A stretch of DNA of 64,000 nucleotides from an uncultured Haliea sp. (GTDB lineage Bacteria; Pseudomonadota; Gammaproteobacteria; Pseudomonadales; Halieaceae). The stretch is taken from NCBI GenBank assembly GCA_947258585.1, contig CAMYIZ010000061.1, forward strand, positions 1-64,000, written 5' to 3'. The notes beneath the pieces were generated by a model. The model searched no databases and was not told where the DNA came from. It worked only from the letters and a program-made list of their open reading frames with translations. Below, piece after piece: positions 38,769 to 48,936 of the stretch. Numbering within the stretch: the stretch's first letter is position 1; every line of letters starts with the position of its first letter. The translations under genes were made by a program, and so were the position numbers.

Positions 38769-40649
38769 TTAAAGAACGGAAATGTCCGCGTCATCGCGAA
38801 GCTGCTGTTCGTGTTCAACCTGCAACACGGCGCCGAATTCACCCCCGATTCGCTGGCTCAGGGCGCGCTGCTGTTCCACTGGCAATGCAGCCAGCTCGCC
38901 CGCCTCAACCCGCACAAGTTCGAGTACGCGGGCATCACCGGAGTCTTCGAGGACATAGTCAACCACCGGGCCGGATGCCGGTGACGGCAGGCTGAATGCC
39001 CGCTGCAGCACGACGCCCGGCACTGTGCGGTTGTCACGGCGAGCGCCGAGTTCAACCTGCCAGTCATAACCTTCCCGCAGTGCCAGGGCCTCGACCGTCT
39101 CCTCGCCCGCTGCGACCGCGGCTACCGCCTCCTCGGCGGCGCGCGTCAGCTGCTCCCGGGCTCGCTCCCGGGTCAGGGCGGCGACAATCTCCTCGCGTAC
39201 GGCTTCCAGGGGCTGGAGTTCGGGCTTGTTATGGCGATGCAGGTGTACGGCCACAAAGCGGTCGCCGCCAAGTTCGATCACCTCACTATTGTGACCCAGT
39301 TCGAGGACGTCCTCGGAAAACGCCGCGCGCAGGATCGCTGCCTCTGCCAGCGGGCCGGCCTGCTGGTCACGGGAGACGGGCTCGCTGCGCTGTACCTCGA
39401 GACCCAGTTCCTCGGCCGGCCGGGCCAGGCTACTCGCGGTGAATACGAGATCGCGCAGTTTCTCCACTGCGAGCAGCAACGCCACCCGGGCTTCACGTTC
39501 CTGCAGCCGCGCCTCCAGTGTCGGGCGCAGTTCCTCAAGGCTCGGAGGATCGGAGTCCCGTCGCTCGGTCACCTGCAGGATATGGGTGCCGGCATCGGTT
39601 ACCACGGGCGCGGAAATAGTATTGACCTCCAGACTTGCGATCGCCTCTTCCATTTCCTCGGGGAATGCGTCGCCGGCGCTGAACCCGAGATCGCCACCGT
39701 TGCTTGCCGAACCCAGATCATCGGAGCGCTCAGCCGCAACCGTGGCAAAATCTTCTCCCGCGGCCAGTGCCGCCTGCACCGCTTCAATCCGGCCATTGAA
39801 CTCTGCTTCCGTTTCGCCATCGGCCCGCTGCAGGAGGATGTGGGCTACCCGGTTCTCGGTCTGGTACTGATAGCTGTCGACCTCAATCCTGTACTCCTCC
39901 TCTATATCCCGCTCTGCAACGGGCTGTCGGAAGTCATCCAGGGTCATCTCTACATAGTTCAGCTCGACGGTCTCGGGGCTCATGAAGCGCTCTTCATTGG
40001 CCCGGTACCAGGCCTCAACCTCATCGCCGCCGGGCTCAGATGTTGACAGAAACGACTCCAGGGGAATGGTCAGGTAGCGAATGTCGCGCTGCTCCGCCAG
40101 AATGCGGGCGTTCAGCGCCAGTTCAGAGGGAGTTGCGAAATCGCTGCCGCTCAGACCCGCGCGCAACTGGTTGAGAACCAGATCGTCCTTGAGCGCAAGC
40201 TTGAAGCTGGCGGGAGTGTAACCCGCGGAAGCCAGCATGCTCTTGTACATCTCCGGTGAAAACTGGCCGTCAAGCTGGAATTGCTCCATGCCGGCGATCA
40301 CCGCACCCAGTTCTGCTTCGGATATCGTCAACCCCAAGTCGCGGGCAGACTGCATCACCAACTTGCGATTGATGATGCCCTCCAGCGCCCGCGCACTCAG
40401 TCGCTGCTCGTCCAGCATCTGCGGATCGAGATCATCGCCCATCATGGCGATCAACTGTCGACGCTGGGTGTCCACCGCCTGCTGCAGCTCAACCGGACTG
40501 ACCGACTCCCCGTTCACTTCGGCAATACTGCTGCCGCCACCACCGAGCAGAATGGATTCAATACCAAAGAGGGCAAAGGAAACAACGATAAGGCCTATAA
40601 CGATCTTGGCCGTGGTTCCCTGGGTGCTCTTGCGAATATCCTGAAGCAT
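38769..40649 (-). CDS. ppiD: periplasmic folding chaperone PpiD
   Basis: The 626-aa protein has one N-terminal membrane helix (about 14-32), a SurA-like chaperone region (about 35-230), and a parvulin domain at about 265-365 (VAHILLQRADGE, GGDLGFSAGDAFPEEME, GTHILQVTERR). PpiD sits at the Sec translocon exit and helps fold outer membrane and periplasmic proteins. Length matches E. coli (623), and its place directly after hupB downstream of lon is the classic order. Confidence 0.94.
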   Translation of the reverse strand: MLQDIRKSTQGTTAKIVIGLIVVSFALFGIESILLGGGGSSIAEVNGESVSPVELQQAVDTQRRQLIAMMGDDLDPQMLDEQRLSARALEGIINRKLVMQSARDLGLTISEAELGAVIAGMEQFQLDGQFSPEMYKSMLASAGYTPASFKLALKDDLVLNQLRAGLSGSDFATPSELALNARILAEQRDIRYLTIPLESFLSTSEPGGDEVEAWYRANEERFMSPETVELNYVEMTLDDFRQPVAERDIEEEYRIEVDSYQYQTENRVAHILLQRADGETEAEFNGRIEAVQAALAAGEDFATVAAERSDDLGSASNGGDLGFSAGDAFPEEMEEAIASLEVNTISAPVVTDAGTHILQVTERRDSDPPSLEELRPTLEARLQEREARVALLLAVEKLRDLVFTASSLARPAEELGLEVQRSEPVSRDQQAGPLAEAAILRAAFSEDVLELGHNSEVIELGGDRFVAVHLHRHNKPELQPLEAVREEIVAALTRERAREQLTRAAEEAVAAVAAGEETVEALALREGYDWQVELGARRDNRTVPGVVLQRAFSLPSPASGPVVDYVLEDSGDARVLELVRVEAGELAALPVEQQRALSQRIGGEFGAVLQVEHEQQLRDDADISVL

Positions 40650-40675
40650 GGGTCAATTTTCCACTGTGTAGCAAC

Positions 40676-40699
40676 AAAAAAGCGCACCCTTGAGTGCGC
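40676..40699 (-). terminator. intrinsic terminator of hupB
   Basis: Stem GCGCAC/GTGCGC with a 6-nt loop followed by TTTTTT on the minus strand, between hupB and ppiD. Separates the abundant HU transcript from ppiD. Confidence 0.85.
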
Positions 40700-40784
40700 C
40701 TTTCCCTGGACAGTTACCGTATCAATGGTGGAGCTGCAAGGCTGTCGAATAACGTCGCCGGTAGCTCCGCCGGGATACTGCGAC

Positions 40785-41060
40785 TCAGGGGTTGACCGCA
40801 TCCTTGAGTGCCTTGCCAGGTTTGAACCCGGGCACGTTGGACGCCTTGATCTGGATGGTTTGCCCGGTTTGCGGGTTGCGCCCGTCGCGTGCGGCGCGGT
40901 GTTTGACGGCGAAAGTGCCAAAGCCGACCAGCGTTACCTGGTCACCTTTGCTGAGCGCTGCAGTGATGCTATCGACAATCGCGTCCAGTGCTCGCCCAGC
41001 GGAAGCCTTGGGCAGGTCGGCGGAGGCGGCGATGGCATCGATGAGTTCGGTCTTGTTCAC
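40785..41060 (-). CDS. hupB: DNA-binding protein HU-beta
   Basis: The 91-aa histone-like protein bends and compacts DNA as a dimer. It has the conserved helices ([11 protein letters not shown]), [23 protein letters not shown] with the arm, and the Pro-bearing tip and C-terminal helix ([18 protein letters not shown]). The start is GTG with AAGGGG upstream. It is followed by a strong terminator. Lies between lon and ppiD as in many gammaproteobacteria. Confidence 0.96.
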   Translation of the reverse strand: MNKTELIDAIAASADLPKASAGRALDAIVDSITAALSKGDQVTLVGFGTFAVKHRAARDGRNPQTGQTIQIKASNVPGFKPGKALKDAVNP

Positions 41061-41269
41061 AAGTATCCCCTTGGACTGTTAGCTGACAAAAAGTCATAGT
41101 GGTAGCTGCAGCAAGCTGCGGCCAAATTAACGAAAATGTGGAGTCCCCAGAAGTCTTTCCAGTTTTTCTATCTGGCGTCCACCATCTCTGAAAGCGGGAG
41201 AATCACCTCTGGATTCAGGGGCTCGACTGTATACCAGAGCCGAGTTCACGGTCAACCGATACCCCTGTT

Positions 41270-43681
41270 TCAGTGCGTATTTATCCGGTTTTTCTCGCCC
41301 TGGCCCGCATCCTGTCCGCTACCGGGCGCGGGTGCCAAATACTCCTCATCGGTCAGCGGTTCAGGCATTTGCTCGAGAGCGATCGCCAACACTTCGTCTA
41401 TCCATTTAACCGGCCGGATTTCCAGGTGCTGCTTGATATTGTCCGGCACCTCTTTCAAGTCGCGCTCGTTCTCTTTTGGAATAATGACAGTCTTGATCCC
41501 GCCCCTGCGCGCCGCCAGCAGCTTTTCCTTGAGACCACCAATAGGCAGCACTTCGCCGCGCAGGGTAATCTCCCCGGTCATCGCCACATCGGCTCGCACC
41601 GCAATCCCGGTGCAGACTGAAACCAGGGCTGTGCACATGGCCACGCCGGCGCTGGGGCCGTCCTTCGGGGTTGCCCCCTCGGGCACGTGAATGTGAACGT
41701 CGTGCTTCTCATGCCATGACGCCGGAATACCGAGCATCTGGGAGCGGCTGCGCACGACCGTGGTGGCAGCCTGGATGGACTCCTGCATCACATCCCCCAG
41801 GGATCCAGTCTTGACGTAGCGGCCCTTGCCGGCCACTGAGGCCGCCTCAATGGTCAGCAATTCACCGCCGACCGATGTCCAGGCGAGTCCGGTGACCTGG
41901 CCGACCTTGTTCTCGTCCTCGGCAATGCCGTAGTTGAACTTGCGCACGCCCAGCAGGTCGGGAAGCATTTCAGCCGTTACCGTGGTCTGGCCGCTGCTCT
42001 CCTCCAGGGCGAAGCGCTTGACCATCTTGCGGCAGATCTTGGCAATTTCGCGCTCCAGGGCCCGCACGCCTGCTTCCCGGGTGTAGTAGCGGATGATGTC
42101 GATGACGGTACCCTCGGCGATGCTGATCTCGTCCTTGGCCAGGCCATTTTGCCGCAGCTGCTTGGGAATCAGATAGCGTTCAGCGATGTTGACCTTCTCG
42201 TCCTCGGTGTAGCCGGGAATGCGGATCACTTCCATCCGGTCCAACAGGGGCCCCGGGATGTTCATGGTGTTGGACGTACAGACGAACATCACATCCGACA
42301 GATCGTAGTCGACTTCCAGGTAGTGGTCGTTGAAGGCGTGGTTCTGCTCGGGATCCAGTACCTCAAGCATGGCGGACGCGGGATCGCCGCGGTGGTCCAT
42401 GCCCATCTTGTCGATCTCGTCGAGCAGGAACAGCGGGTTGCGAACCCCGGCCTTGGACATTTTTTGCAGCAATTTGCCGGGCATCGAGCCGATATAGGTT
42501 CGGCGGTGACCGCGGATCTCGGCCTCGTCACGTACCCCGCCCAGGGCCATGCGCACGAACTTGCGGTTGGTCGCCCGGGCCAGCGATTCCCCCAGTGACG
42601 TCTTGCCGACACCGGGTGGGCCCACCAGGCACAGTACCGGCCCCTTGATTTTGCGGACGCGCTTCTGCACCGCCAGGTATTCGAGAATCCGTTCCTTGAC
42701 TTCCTCAAGCCCGAAATGGTCCTCGTTGAGAATGGTGGAGGCGCGCTTCAGGTCATGCTTGACTTTGCTCCGCCGGGACCAGGGCACACTGACCATCCAG
42801 TCGATATAGCTGCGCACCACCGAGGCCTCGGCGGACATCGGCGACATCATTTTCAGCTTGTTGAGTTCTCCCAGCGCCTTTGTTTTGGCCTCGTCGGGCA
42901 TGCGCGCATCCTCGATACGGGCCTGCAGGTCGTCCAGTTCGCTGGGCGCTTCATCAAGGTCCCCCAACTCCTTCTGGATTGCCTTCATCTGCTCGTTCAG
43001 GTAGTACTCGCGCTGGCTCTTCTCCATCTGCTTCTTGACCCGACCGCGGATGCGCTTCTCGACCTGGAACAGGTCGATTTCCGCTTCCATCAGTCCCATC
43101 AGATGCTCCAGTCGCGCCCTGACCTGGGCGATCTCCAGGATCTTTTGCTTTTCCTGCAAATCCACGCTCATGTGGGCGGCGATGGTGTCCGCGAGTCGCC
43201 CCGGCTCGTCAATGCCCGACAGTGAGGTCAACACCTCCGCCGGGACTTTCTTGCTTAAATTGACGTATTTCTCGAACTGGGAGATGGTTGACCGCAGCAG
43301 GCCCTCGGCCTCGGCGTCAGGGATGTCGTCGCTCTCGATTTCGCGCACGCCGGCCACCGTGAAGCGCCCTTCGTCATTGACGTTGTCGAGCACCGCCCGA
43401 TAGCTTCCTTCAACCAGCACCTTGATAGTGCCGTCGGGAAGCTTCAACAACTGCAGGATGTTGGACACAGTGCCGACCTGGTAGATGTCGTCCACGCCGG
43501 GGTTGTCATCAGCGGCATTGCGCTGGGCCACCAGCAACACCTGCTTGCCGCCGGCCATGGCATCTTCCAGCGCCTCGACGGACTTTTCCCGCCCGACGAA
43601 CAGCGGCAGCACCATGTGTGGGTAGACCACGACGTCGCGCAGGGGCAGCAGGGGAAGATCGATAACTGAAGATGAACCCAT
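41270..43681 (-). CDS. lon: ATP-dependent protease Lon
   Basis: The 803-aa hexameric protease degrades misfolded and regulatory proteins. It has the N-terminal substrate-binding domain ([15 protein letters not shown]), a AAA+ module with Walker A GPPGVGKT and sensor regions, and a Ser/Lys protease domain: S677 in KDGPSAGVA and K720 in GGLKEKLL. A sigma32-like promoter lies upstream at 43720-43747. Length and order (clpX upstream, hupB downstream) are canonical. Confidence 0.97.
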   Translation of the reverse strand: MGSSSVIDLPLLPLRDVVVYPHMVLPLFVGREKSVEALEDAMAGGKQVLLVAQRNAADDNPGVDDIYQVGTVSNILQLLKLPDGTIKVLVEGSYRAVLDNVNDEGRFTVAGVREIESDDIPDAEAEGLLRSTISQFEKYVNLSKKVPAEVLTSLSGIDEPGRLADTIAAHMSVDLQEKQKILEIAQVRARLEHLMGLMEAEIDLFQVEKRIRGRVKKQMEKSQREYYLNEQMKAIQKELGDLDEAPSELDDLQARIEDARMPDEAKTKALGELNKLKMMSPMSAEASVVRSYIDWMVSVPWSRRSKVKHDLKRASTILNEDHFGLEEVKERILEYLAVQKRVRKIKGPVLCLVGPPGVGKTSLGESLARATNRKFVRMALGGVRDEAEIRGHRRTYIGSMPGKLLQKMSKAGVRNPLFLLDEIDKMGMDHRGDPASAMLEVLDPEQNHAFNDHYLEVDYDLSDVMFVCTSNTMNIPGPLLDRMEVIRIPGYTEDEKVNIAERYLIPKQLRQNGLAKDEISIAEGTVIDIIRYYTREAGVRALEREIAKICRKMVKRFALEESSGQTTVTAEMLPDLLGVRKFNYGIAEDENKVGQVTGLAWTSVGGELLTIEAASVAGKGRYVKTGSLGDVMQESIQAATTVVRSRSQMLGIPASWHEKHDVHIHVPEGATPKDGPSAGVAMCTALVSVCTGIAVRADVAMTGEITLRGEVLPIGGLKEKLLAARRGGIKTVIIPKENERDLKEVPDNIKQHLEIRPVKWIDEVLAIALEQMPEPLTDEEYLAPAPGSGQDAGQGEKNRINTH

Positions 43682-43719
43682 AGAAATCTCCGGGTTGAAA
43701 GTGGACAGGCCTGACCCTT

Positions 43720-43747
43720 AGGTGGGGGCGATTGCGTAAATCACAAG
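43720..43747 (-). promoter_or_regulatory. sigma32-like heat-shock promoter of lon
   Basis: On the minus strand CTTGTGA, 13 bp, CCCCACCT, close to the sigma32 consensus CTTGAAA-N13-CCCCATNT. It ends 38 bp before the lon start. Confidence 0.6.
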
Positions 43748-43835
43748 CCTCCTACCGGTGGGCGCCAGCCCCGGCCCGGGATGCGGGGATCCCGGGTGGG
43801 TGGAACTGGACCACGGCTCGCCGCGCCGGCGGCCG

Positions 43836-45134
43836 TTACTCGTCCTTGGTTGCGGTGCGGGGAGCCGGCTCGTGATTCTGGTACACCAGCAGTGGTTCGG
43901 AATCGCCGCGGATCACCGATTCGTCGATAACGACTTTGCTGACGTCACTCCGGGAGGGAATGTTGTACATGGAGTCGAGCAGCACCCCTTCCAGGATTGA
44001 CCGCAGTCCGCGGGCCCCGGTCTTGCGCTCCATTGCCCGCTCCGCGACTGCACGCAGGCCGTCCTCGCGGAAATCCACTTCCACACCTTCCATCTCGAAC
44101 AGCTTGCTGTACTGCTTGGTCAGGGAGTTGCGCGGCTCGGTAAGAATCTGCACAAGCGCGGGCACATCCAGCTCCTCCAGGGTTGCGATCACCGGCAAAC
44201 GTCCGACAAACTCGGGGATAAGTCCATACTGGACGAGGTCCTCGGGTTCGAGATCGAACAGCAGCTCGCCCACATTGCGGCGCTCGTCCTTGCTCTTGAC
44301 CTCGGCATTGAAGCCGATGCCGCCCTTCTCCGAGCGGTTGCGAATGACCTTGTCGAGGCCGGCGAACGCCCCGCCGCAGATGAAGAGGATGTTGGACGTG
44401 TCCACCTGCAGGAACTCCTGCTGGGGGTGTTTGCGCCCGCCCTGCGGCGGCACCGAAGCCACGGTGCCCTCGATGAGCTTCAGCAATGCCTGCTGCACGC
44501 CCTCCCCCGACACGTCGCGGGTGATGGACGGGTTGTCAGACTTGCGGGAAATCTTGTCGATTTCGTCGATGTAAACGATACCCACCTGCGCCTTCTCGAC
44601 GTCGTAGTCGCACTTCTGCAACAGCTTCTGGATGATGTTCTCGACATCCTCACCCACATACCCCGCCTCAGTCAGCGTGGTCGCATCGGCGATGGTAAAG
44701 GGCACGTCCAGCAACCGGGCCAGGGTTTCGGCCAACAGGGTCTTTCCGCTCCCGGTGGGACCCACCAGAAGGATGTTGCTTTTGCCGAGTTCAACGTCTT
44801 CGCCGCGGGTGCTGGACTGGCCATGCCGCAGGCGCTTGTAGTGGTTGTAAACCGCGACAGACAGTACTTTTTTGGCACGCTGCTGGCCAATAACATACTC
44901 GTCGAGAATGGCCTTTATTTCGTGCGGGGTTGGCAGATTGTCGCGCTTGGCTTCACTGCTGCTTTCCTGAACCTCTTCGCGGATGATGTCGTTGCAAAGA
45001 TCCACACACTCATCACAAATGAACACCGAAGGACCGGCGATCAACTTGCGCACTTCATGCTGGCTCTTGCCGCAAAATGAGCAATACAGCAGCTTGCCAC
45101 CGTCGTCGCCTGATTTTGTGGTGTCTTTACTCAT
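43836..45134 (-). CDS. clpX: ATP-dependent unfoldase ClpX
   Basis: The 432-aa AAA+ unfoldase feeds substrates to ClpP. The zinc-binding domain has C18, C21, C40, C43 ([17 protein letters not shown]), followed by Walker [15 protein letters not shown] (Walker B), and the pore and ClpP-docking loops (GYVGEDVE, then the hydrophobic tripeptide region). It follows clpP with a 108-bp gap holding a possible sigma32 promoter. Confidence 0.97.
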   Translation of the reverse strand: MSKDTTKSGDDGGKLLYCSFCGKSQHEVRKLIAGPSVFICDECVDLCNDIIREEVQESSSEAKRDNLPTPHEIKAILDEYVIGQQRAKKVLSVAVYNHYKRLRHGQSSTRGEDVELGKSNILLVGPTGSGKTLLAETLARLLDVPFTIADATTLTEAGYVGEDVENIIQKLLQKCDYDVEKAQVGIVYIDEIDKISRKSDNPSITRDVSGEGVQQALLKLIEGTVASVPPQGGRKHPQQEFLQVDTSNILFICGGAFAGLDKVIRNRSEKGGIGFNAEVKSKDERRNVGELLFDLEPEDLVQYGLIPEFVGRLPVIATLEELDVPALVQILTEPRNSLTKQYSKLFEMEGVEVDFREDGLRAVAERAMERKTGARGLRSILEGVLLDSMYNIPSRSDVSKVVIDESVIRGDSEPLLVYQNHEPAPRTATKDE

Positions 45135-45179
45135 GCTTTGCCCTGTGGTCTATGTGCCCTGTTTTCTCACCTTGTTCAA

Positions 45180-45208
45180 AGATGAAGTTTTTTCCAGCCA
45201 TTTGCAAG
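45180..45208 (-). promoter_or_regulatory. possible sigma32-like promoter of clpX
   Basis: CTTGCAA, 14 bp, CTTCATCT on the minus strand; a partial match to the heat-shock consensus, 45 bp before clpX. Confidence 0.35.
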
Positions 45209-45242
45209 TCCCGCGGGACCGTGCGGTGGAGAGGCGAGACGG

Positions 45243-45884
45243 CTACTTCACCACCGCCGCGCGACGGTCGATGACCTCGTCCACCAGGCCGTACTCCTTG
45301 CTCTGCTCGGCATTCATGAACCGGTCGCGCTCAGTATCGCGCTCGATGGTCTCGAGAGTCTGACCAGTGTGCTCGGCCATCAGTTCATTCAGACGACGCC
45401 GGATGATGAGGATTTCACGGGCGTGAATGTCAATGTCGGACGCCTGGCCGTGGGCGCCGCCGCTGGGCTGGTGAATCATGGTGCGGGCGTTGGGCAGGAT
45501 GAACCGCTTGCCCTTGGCACCGCCACCGAGCAGGAATGCACCCATGGACGCCGCCTGGCCAATGCACATGGTACTGACGTCGGGCTTGATGAACTGCATG
45601 GTGTCGTAGATCGACAGGCCCGCAGTAACGGAACCCCCTGGCGAATTGATGTACAGGTTGATGTCCTTGTCCGGATTTTCCGATTCCAGGAACAGCAGCT
45701 GCGCCACGATCAGGTTGGCCATGTGGTCCTCCACCGGCCCCACCACGAACACCACCCGCTCCTTGAGCAGGCGGGAGTAGATATCATAGGAGCGCTCCCC
45801 GCGGGCAGTCTGCTCCACAACCATCGGGATCAACCCGAGGTTGTTAATGGTGTTGCTGTTGCGGCCGTCTGGCAGGTTCGACAT
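45243..45884 (-). CDS. clpP: ATP-dependent Clp protease proteolytic subunit
   Basis: The 213-aa serine protease forms the tetradecameric chamber used by ClpX and ClpA. Catalytic S113 ([10 protein letters not shown]) and H138 ([11 protein letters not shown]) are present with the later Asp, and [11 protein letters not shown] is the substrate-binding strand. An N-terminal propeptide of about 14 residues is likely removed. It follows tig, with a GC hairpin in the gap. Confidence 0.97.
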   Translation of the reverse strand: MSNLPDGRNSNTINNLGLIPMVVEQTARGERSYDIYSRLLKERVVFVVGPVEDHMANLIVAQLLFLESENPDKDINLYINSPGGSVTAGLSIYDTMQFIKPDVSTMCIGQAASMGAFLLGGGAKGKRFILPNARTMIHQPSGGAHGQASDIDIHAREILIIRRRLNELMAEHTGQTLETIERDTERDRFMNAEQSKEYGLVDEVIDRRAAVVK

Positions 45885-45915
45885 GGTTGGCTGTTCCTCA
45901 AGCTATCATTCCGGT

Positions 45916-45939
45916 GGGAGCCACCCTGCGGTGGCCCCC
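45916..45939 (-). terminator. hairpin between tig and clpP
   Basis: A 10-bp stem (one G-U pair) with loop of 4 nt; no T-tract. Likely a transcript-stabilising or attenuating hairpin. Confidence 0.4.
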
Positions 45940-45948
45940 GGGTTTGTG

Positions 45949-47274
45949 TCAGCCCTGGTTCTGCTGGGCCTGGGCGATCGCTTCCTGGTAAGTGCAGGGC
46001 TGCTCCGTGATCTCGGCATCCTCCAGCAGCTTTTCCACCACCGAGTCCTCCAGCACCTTGGACTCCACCGAAGCCAATTGCTCGGGATTGCCATAGTACC
46101 AGTTGACGACTTCTTCCGAGTCCTGGTAGGTCGCCGCCAGCTCTTCGACGGTTGACCGCACTTTTGCCGGATCCGCCTTGAGGCTGTGCTTGCTGATCAT
46201 CTCGGAGAGGATCAGGCCCAGCTTGACCCGGCGCTCCGCGTTCTCGCGGAACATGTCATCGGGAAGAATGGACTTGAGATCCAGCCCCTCGGGCGCGGAG
46301 CCGCCAAACTGCTGGAACATCTGCCCGCGCAACGCGTCGATTTCCTGGGCTACCAGAGCCCTGGGAACTTCCAGTGCCTTGTGCGCTTCGACCACCGCGT
46401 CCATGACCTGTTGCTTGACCTTGTTGTTTACGGCGTTTTTGAGCTCCCGGCTCATATTTTCTGCCACTTCCTTGCGGAATTGCTCTTCGCCGCCCTCTTC
46501 CACGCCATAGAGCTTGAACAGTTCCTCGTCCAGGGGCGCGGGTGTCAGGGCCTTGACGCTATTGACCTTGACCGCGAACTGCACCGCGGCACCGCGCAGA
46601 TCTTCATTGTGATAGTCCTCTGGAAAGCTCAGCTCCAGGGTCTTTTCTTCCCCAGCCTGCATGCCGACGATGCCATCCTCAAAACCGGGAATCATGCGCC
46701 CGGAGCCGAGTTCCAGATCAGAGCCATCGGCACTGCCGCCCTCGAAGGGCTCGCCGTCACGGGTGCCGGTGTAATCGATGTTGACCCGGTCGCCAGTGGC
46801 CGCCGCGCGCTCCACATCGTCCCAGCTGCCCTGCTGCTTGCGGAACACATCAATGATGGTGTCGACGTCAGCATCGGTGACTTCAGCCACCGGTCGGCTC
46901 ACTGCGAACCCGGCCATTGGCACCACATCCACTTCCGGGAAAACTTCGAAAGTGGCCACGTACTCCAGGTCCCTGCCGGGCTCCAGATGGCGAGGCTCAA
47001 TGCTGGGCTGGCCCGCGGGGCGCAGTTTCTCCTGCACCACTGCCTCCTGGAAGGAGCGGCTCATGACCTCGCCAAGCACCTCCTGCCGCACGCCCGCGCC
47101 GAAACGCTGCCGCATGACCTTCATCGGCACCTTGCCGGGGCGGAAGCCGGGCAAGCGCACGTTCTTGGCCGCTTTCTGCAGCCGGGAATCGACCTCGCCG
47201 TCGACGCGCGCGGCGGGAACGCCTACGGTCAGACGTCGCTCTAGGCCTGAAGTCGTTTCAATGGACACCTGCAT
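45949..47274 (-). CDS. tig: trigger factor, ribosome-associated chaperone
   Basis: The 441-aa chaperone binds the ribosome exit tunnel and folds nascent chains. It has the ribosome-binding signature (PGFRPGKVPMKVMRQRFG, about 43-60), a central FKBP-type isomerase domain (GDRVNIDYTGTRDGEPFEGG) and a long helical C-terminal domain. It opens the tig-clpP-clpX-lon run and lies 86 bp after tRNA-Leu, an arrangement also seen in Pseudomonas. Confidence 0.96.
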   Translation of the reverse strand: MQVSIETTSGLERRLTVGVPAARVDGEVDSRLQKAAKNVRLPGFRPGKVPMKVMRQRFGAGVRQEVLGEVMSRSFQEAVVQEKLRPAGQPSIEPRHLEPGRDLEYVATFEVFPEVDVVPMAGFAVSRPVAEVTDADVDTIIDVFRKQQGSWDDVERAAATGDRVNIDYTGTRDGEPFEGGSADGSDLELGSGRMIPGFEDGIVGMQAGEEKTLELSFPEDYHNEDLRGAAVQFAVKVNSVKALTPAPLDEELFKLYGVEEGGEEQFRKEVAENMSRELKNAVNNKVKQQVMDAVVEAHKALEVPRALVAQEIDALRGQMFQQFGGSAPEGLDLKSILPDDMFRENAERRVKLGLILSEMISKHSLKADPAKVRSTVEELAATYQDSEEVVNWYYGNPEQLASVESKVLEDSVVEKLLEDAEITEQPCTYQEAIAQAQQNQG

Positions 47275-47360
47275 GGTTATTCCTCACAATCCAATCGGTA
47301 GGGGACGCCTCGGCGCCCAGTCATCAGGGGTGACCTTGCACCGGCAAGGCCACGGTAAGT

Positions 47361-47445
47361 TGGTGCGGAAGGAGAGACTCGAACTCTCACGCCTTGCGGC
47401 ACTGGAACCTAAATCCAGCGCGTATACCAATTTCGCCACTTCCGC
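47361..47445 (-). tRNA. tRNA-Leu (anticodon UAG)
   Basis: A full cloverleaf on the minus strand: acceptor GCGGAAG paired to CTTCCGC, an anticodon loop TTTAGGT between CTGGA and TCCAG, a short variable arm (TGCCGCAAGGCG), the GTTCGAGTC T-loop, and an encoded CCA (47361-47363). Length 85 nt with CCA, as expected of a class II tRNA. Confidence 0.97.
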
Positions 47446-47634
47446 TTGTCGGGATATCACCATTGCGACCGGCCGGCATGCTGGAATTTTCCTGCAAACA
47501 TGCCGTAACTTTTTGATTCTTCTGGGGTAAATGCCCCATCAGAGCGCAATGTGGAGCTCTCACAAGGGCGCAGATTCTGCCACAAAGCCAGCCCCTGTAC
47601 AACCGCATCACCGCCGGCACGACGCACTGCAGGC

Positions 47635-48687
47635 TCAGTCTGTCAGGCAGGCGGGGTCGAAGCCGTCTTCACCTCGCAGCCAGCGCGCCACTTCGGCGGC
47701 CGCGGCTCCGGGAAGCGCGCTGTAGAGCGCCTCCAGGGACTGCCGCTGGGATTCCGGCATGTCCAATCCGCGGTCGCGAAACAGCTCGCGGTCCCGCTGC
47801 AACTGCCTCCAGGCCGCGGCCCCGAGCACGGAAGCGAGAACGCTGTCTGCAGCCTCTCCCGCTCCGGCATAGAGTCGCGCCAGACCGAGCAGCGCCGGCA
47901 GGGAGCACAGACCCTGGATCATCGGATTGCAAAAATGCCCCCGCAGGGCGGCAGAATCCGAGCACTGCCGCTGCTCAAGGGGGTGCAGGTAAAGATGTCG
48001 ACTGCGCACCGCACCATCATTCACCGGGTAATTGTCCCACAGTACCAGCGGTCGCCCCAGGGCCTCCTGCGCCTGCTCCAGGTCGCCCGTTGTAATGGCC
48101 GGGGAACACACTGCGTTGCCGGTCCAGAGTATATCGGTATCCGCTGGCAACAGGCGCCCGAGGTCTTTCCAGTAGGACTCCGGGCGTTGGCCGAAGTGGC
48201 GCTCCAGCACCGGATCAAAGGAGTAGTAGGTGGGGCACACCAGCATCCGGGAGGCCGTGGTCCAGCCGCGGATATCGGCGACGATTTCCGCCTGACGCCC
48301 GGCGAGATCTGGCTGCGCGCCCGGCATATCGTCGAACAGCACCGCAAGCAGGGGGGCGTCCAGCTGGTTGAGACGCTCAATCTTGTCCCGCAGCTGGCGC
48401 CGCTCCACCGCACCGTAGGCCGCGTAGAGCAGAAATGGGGACAGGCCGACCCCGAACTTCACTCCCGTCGCAGCGTAATGCCCGGCAAGCTCACGCAGTT
48501 GTAGCCAATCACCCGCTGGCCAGTCGCCCTGCCAGCGCTTGCGCAGGAAAGGGTCGGCTTTAGGTGCATAAAGATAGCTGTTGAGACCAAGATCGCGGAG
48601 GAAGCCTGCATACTCGAGGCGCAATTGGTGGCTCCAGGGGCGACCATAAAAGCCCTCGACAACCCCGGCAAGGAAGTCAGGTGCCAT
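47635..48687 (-). CDS. GH84-like beta-N-acetylglucosaminidase domain protein
   Basis: The 350-aa protein consists of a single catalytic barrel resembling O-GlcNAcase/hyaluronidase-type GH84 enzymes: GVVEGFYGRPWSH (8-20), YLYAPKADPF (39-48) and the catalytic Asp pair D119/D120 in LFDDMPG. WDNYPVND later fits the active-site strand. No signal peptide or extra domain is seen, so it is probably cytoplasmic, unlike many secreted bacterial members. No Shine-Dalgarno is apparent before the ATG. Substrate (GlcNAc-protein, muropeptide or chitin-derived) is unknown. Neighbours are housekeeping genes. Confidence 0.8.
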   Translation of the reverse strand: MAPDFLAGVVEGFYGRPWSHQLRLEYAGFLRDLGLNSYLYAPKADPFLRKRWQGDWPAGDWLQLRELAGHYAATGVKFGVGLSPFLLYAAYGAVERRQLRDKIERLNQLDAPLLAVLFDDMPGAQPDLAGRQAEIVADIRGWTTASRMLVCPTYYSFDPVLERHFGQRPESYWKDLGRLLPADTDILWTGNAVCSPAITTGDLEQAQEALGRPLVLWDNYPVNDGAVRSRHLYLHPLEQRQCSDSAALRGHFCNPMIQGLCSLPALLGLARLYAGAGEAADSVLASVLGAAAWRQLQRDRELFRDRGLDMPESQRQSLEALYSALPGAAAAEVARWLRGEDGFDPACLTD

Positions 48688-48759
48688 AATATCCGAGGCC
48701 CATATTACCTTTCGCGATTATTTTCAAGTCATTTATTCCGAATCAGCCTAATAATCGAG

Positions 48760-48930
48760 CGCTTAACTGTGGAAAATTACCACTGATAGGCGATACTTGA
48801 GGTGTGGTCGTTTATCCCCTGAATGATTGTAGCGGCCGCAGGAGCACCCCTTTTGCTCTGATGGGAAGCAATTCCTTTGTGTTTCACTCCTAATGGTCTT
48901 CTTGGGTCCCTTTCGGGACCCTCTTTTTTT
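48760..48930 (+). ncRNA. candidate small RNA ending at an orphan terminator
   Basis: A strong plus-strand terminator (48904-48930) has no plus-strand gene before it. The preceding sequence can form small hairpins (GAGC/GCTC around 48842-48857 and GGAA/TTCC just after). The start is a guess: no clear promoter was found. A terminated antisense or small RNA is the simplest reading. Confidence 0.3.
48904..48930 (+). terminator. intrinsic terminator on the plus strand
   Basis: Stem GGGTCCC/GGGACCC with loop TTTC followed by TCTTTTTTT. Orientation is plus, while both flanking genes (pilZ and the GH84-like gene) are on the minus strand. Confidence 0.85.
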
Positions 48931-48936
48931 GCGCTG

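Noticed and set aside
47335-47350. Small hairpin CCTTGC/GCAAGG between tRNA-Leu and tig as a terminator
   Set aside because: Only 6 bp and no T-tract in the transcription direction.
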